Made by a program: the position numbers and the translations under genes. Under the pieces are notes generated by a model that was not told the origin of the DNA, ran no database searches, and saw only the letters and a program-made list of their open reading frames with translations. This document shows, piece by piece, positions 61,440 through 64,000 of a DNA stretch of 64,000 bases. The number at the start of each line of letters is the position of its first letter. The first letter of the stretch is position 1. This DNA is from Pholis gunnellus. Lineage: Eukaryota; Chordata; Actinopteri; Perciformes; Pholidae. Location of the stretch: NCBI GenBank assembly GCA_910591455.2, contig OU342804.1:9617133-9681132 (forward strand), written 5' to 3'.

Positions 61440-61790
61440 CGTTGTAGGGAAAGCGTATTTGAGATCTTCATCAGCACAGACAAGCGAGAAAATTGCCATC
61501 GCATGCAGTGATTTATTAGTTTCATTAATTTATGTTGATTTGCTTAATCACTCTCAGAGTGTCAGGCTCAGATCACATCAAGATGTTTACAGCCCTGGCA
61601 CTCAGCAGAGAGAGGTGTTATAACACTGACGCCAGATAATTAAACTGGAGTACTGGATGTGTAATGGGGTTAAATTGGAAGCAGAGACTGCAATCGATAT
61701 TTTATCACTCAGGAATTGGTAGAGAATGTAACTCGCATTGATCCTAACGCATGACATTACCATCATTATCTTTTTGACTGGCTGATTATG
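61440..61790. promoter_or_regulatory. Repeat-free candidate regulatory block
   Basis: Dense in homeodomain-type cores: TTATTAGTTTCATTAATTTATG near 61513 (cores TTAGTTTCATTAATT), GCTTAATCAC, AGATAATTAAACTGG (61633-61647) and GGCTGATTATG. It is unique and non-repetitive. Function is inference. Confidence 0.28.
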
Positions 61791-62479
61791 TGGGTGTGAG
61801 CGAAGCCTTGAGGAACGTTACCTCCTCCTCTTCTCTCCACAGAAAGCCACGTTTTACTATTGATAAAAAGTATTGAGTCTGAATATTTACTCATTCTCTC
61901 CTCCCATCTGTTTACGCTTTCCACTCATAACTGTCAATGTAGCAGCTGAAAACGAGAAGCCGCTCTTACAAGAAGCAAGGGTATTTTTAACAAGGCCCCC
62001 TGTGTCAGTTGCCAAGCATTGAAGGGCTCGTGTGAAGTCTTGTGCCTGGAGGGGCTTACGGTTGTATCTCTGTGTGGCAATAACAAGAGGAGGAACAGTG
62101 GAGGAGCCAAAGGGGGATACATTTTTTTTCTTCCACCAAGGTTGTGGAACTGACACTTAGAAATGTATCACAGGAGAGCCTCCAGAGACAGATAGCCTTT
62201 TGTTTTTGGCACTATAGGCAGATGTGGACTGATTCAGCGTAGGAACACTGCTGTTGCTGTACCTTCACTCACACGGGTGCCACCAGGAGTTTTGGGCCCC
62301 TTGACGACAGCTCAACAACAGCTCTGACATAATAAATAGCTGTGGTTCCTGTTCCAGCTCCAGGTTTCCTTCAACTTTTAAGGTTTCATCTGGCCGGCAG
62401 CACGCCTGAATTCATATGAGACAATATAGCAAAGGAGATCTATAGAGAAAGTTAGAAGGAGATGATTTGTTCATATTTT
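61791..62479. other. Unique non-coding sequence
   Basis: Short overlapping frames at 61887-62156 on the minus strand have no motif. Nothing else recognised. Confidence 0.4.
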
Positions 62480-62720
62480 CAATCTAAAGTCTAAAATCAA
62501 TTTATTGATTATTTAATGTCTGAAACTAGTGGACAAAGCCCGTCACAATTTCCCTGAATAGTTTTTTTCTTAATAACCATCAAAACCCCAAAAAGATTCA
62601 GTTTACTACAATAAAACAAAGAAAAACTGAAACCATGTATTATCGTTGCAGTTGATTTTGCTGACGATCAACTACTCAACTAATCTATTCAACTGTCTTC
62701 TAAAGTAAAAATCCTTTGTA
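62480..62720 (+). mobile_element. Possible hAT-like fragment
   Basis: GATTATTTAATGTCTGAAAC, CCAAAAAGATTCAGTTTACT and a GATTTTGCTGACGATCAACT segment resemble, in order, the interior and right part of the same short-element type as at 42.7 kb, though decayed. Termini and target duplication are not visible. Confidence 0.4.
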
Positions 62721-62729
62721 ACTGGCCTC

Positions 62730-63245
62730 CAAAACAACACACTATGACGGAGGCATTTGCTTTTTGAGCATCATAGAATAGATTTTATAACCCTATCACT
62801 TGTCTATAAAGCATTAAATGGTTTCAGGCCTAAATATGTTACGAAGCATCCAGACACCAGGTCATCTGGGAGAGGTTTACTGAGTGTTCACAGGGTCAAA
62901 ATCAAACAAGATGAAGCAGCTTTTAAGTTTCCAGGCACCTGTTGAACAGGCTTCCTGAATATCTGAGGTCTGCTGAAACCATTCAGCTCACTTATTAAAT
63001 CAGGGCGTAAAACCTACGTGTTTACTGTGGCTTTCCAATACATTTTTTTATTATTTTCACTATATTTGCTTGTTCTTGCCTTTTGTTTTAGTTTTTATTG
63101 TCTTTTAAATGGAATTGTTATGTTTTCTTAAAGTCCCATGTTTGATAGATTGATTCTATTTCTATGCCCCTGTAAAGCATTTCAAATTGCTTTGTGTCTG
63201 AATTGTGTTCTGTACAAAGAATTGACTCGCTTTACCTTTTTTTTT
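62730..63245 (+). mobile_element. L2/Rex1-type LINE, 5'-truncated 3' end
   Basis: A broken protein remnant is followed by a 3' UTR and the tail CCTGTAAAGCATTTCAAATTG, ending near a T10 run (63239-63248). The TGTAAAGCA-TT-GAATTG-type tail is typical of teleost L2/Rex1-group LINEs. Only the 3' end is present, in the same orientation as the 58-kb LINE but from a clearly different subfamily. Confidence 0.7.
62757..63040 (+). pseudogene. Broken C-terminal part of a LINE reverse-transcriptase protein
   Basis: The first frame (to the stop at 62943-62945) reads SLVYKALNGFRPKYV and then SSGRGLLSVHRVK, motifs of the conserved region just after the reverse-transcriptase domain in L2/Rex1-type LINEs. 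Homology resumes downstream in a shifted frame with NRLPEYLRSAET, so the frame is disrupted near 62940. The catalytic domain is missing. This is an inactive relic. Confidence 0.7.
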
Positions 63246-64000
63246 TTGCGTGAGCATTTAGTGAAAAGACCGATTGGCCTGATTGGTTGTTTTTTTGTGA
63301 CAGTTTACATTTTTTTGTCAGTGTTAAAGCGTTGTTTTACTTTGGGATCTTATCCCCTTTTTCTACCCTTCTACCCTGATAAACATGGGCTTTCATGTCA
63401 TCGAATCCATGTTTCCATCGACAGTATAAGGTTTTTGAAAATATAAATATAAACTGGATTCCATTTGAAAGAAAACACAGCTATCCTCCTCATCTATATA
63501 CATATAACTTGATATTATAGATCCCCCCCAATAAATGCTTTGACAAATGTTTCATTATATCATATGACTAATTGTGACAGTGTTTTCATCCTGGTTATCT
63601 CATTTGACAATAATAGAGCGCTTACATTTGGAGGGATTGCTGGTATAAAAGCATCTTCCCTGCGCTGCTGATTCTCCTCTCGGTCTGAGCCAGCACAGCT
63701 CGTCTTCAGCTCGACCCGCTACTTCAGCTAGCTACTTACAGCTTGATCGCAGTTCTTTAATCTCATTAACTGCTATGTGTGCGAGCACATCTAAATGACT
63801 TTGAGGCAGATGATGTGGTTTAGTGCAGCTTTAATTGTTGACCCAGGCTATTGTAACTGCTATCTTGCTGTTTAAAACCGCTTGGCAGTGAAGCCAAATC
63901 TCCCCCGCTCCAACTGCCACCTCTTAATTCAGTCTTAAACTGTGACCTTTGGTATGTGTCGCTATATAAATATATATGTGTTTTATGACGGTCTTTACGA
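63246..64000. other. Non-coding sequence to window end
   Basis: T-rich to about 63360, with a 102-codon frame (63138-63446) that lies partly in the LINE tail and is not a gene. From about 63600 the sequence is repeat-free and balanced, with TTTAATCTCATTAAC and CTTTAATTGTTG motifs. Confidence 0.4.
63644..63651 (+). promoter_or_regulatory. TATA-box-like motif (TATAAAAG)
   Basis: A perfect TATAAAAG lies about 30 bp upstream of a C/T- and G-rich segment (63671-63720). It could mark a core promoter firing to the right. There is no CpG island, no clear initiator and no coding exon before the window ends, so it may be chance. Confidence 0.2.

Overview
This window looks like vertebrate nuclear DNA, most probably from a ray-finned (teleost) fish. 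It is dense in long CA/GT and CT/GA microsatellites and poly-G runs. It carries L2/Rex1-like LINE 3' ends, a SINE with tRNA-like promoter boxes, and many short non-autonomous hAT-like elements of types I recognise from teleost genomes. There is no operon structure, no bacterial-style gene packing and no CRISPR array. I found no convincing protein-coding exon of a host gene on either strand. The longest open frames are either translated dinucleotide repeats or chance frames. The only recognisable coding sequence is the decayed C-terminal end of two LINE reverse-transcriptase proteins, near 58.1 and 62.8 kb.

Layout. 0-9 kb: mostly unique non-coding DNA with CT/GA/GT microsatellites, a possible hAT remnant (4.7-5.2 kb) and two AT-rich, homeodomain-site-rich blocks that look like regulatory elements (6.5 and 8.1-8.4 kb). 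9-20 kb: a copy of a dispersed repeat (9.3-9.7 kb), a hAT-like element (14.7-15.4 kb), a 32-G run, a 126-bp TG array and a probable old repeat (19.6-20.1 kb). 20-29 kb: unique sequence with the best enhancer-like block (23.2-23.6 kb), then a complete hAT-like element with a perfect 8-bp target duplication, inserted in an older copy of the 9.3-kb repeat family (23.8-25.0 kb), then a possible solo LTR (26.8-27.0 kb). 29-43 kb: a reversed hAT-like fragment, a SINE (35.0-35.3 kb), purine-rich tracts, a roughly 0.9-kb unclassified repeat (40.0-40.9 kb) and another hAT-like element (42.7-43.0 kb). 43-58 kb: the richest microsatellite zone, including a (GT)n-G37 compound repeat, with a third copy of the dispersed repeat and a second SINE. 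58-64 kb: two LINE 3' ends, related hAT-like pieces, a fourth dispersed-repeat copy, further candidate regulatory blocks and a TATA-like motif near the end.

Interpretation. Sixty-four kilobases without a host exon fits a gene desert or a very large intron. The blocks of unique, TAAT-rich sequence would fit a developmental regulator landscape, but conservation cannot be judged from one sequence. No novel multi-gene system is visible. The most informative structures are the nested transposon insertion, the SINE pair sharing a tRNA-like head, the two related hAT-like elements and the candidate enhancers. Repeat family names are given from recognition of sequence type, not from a database search.
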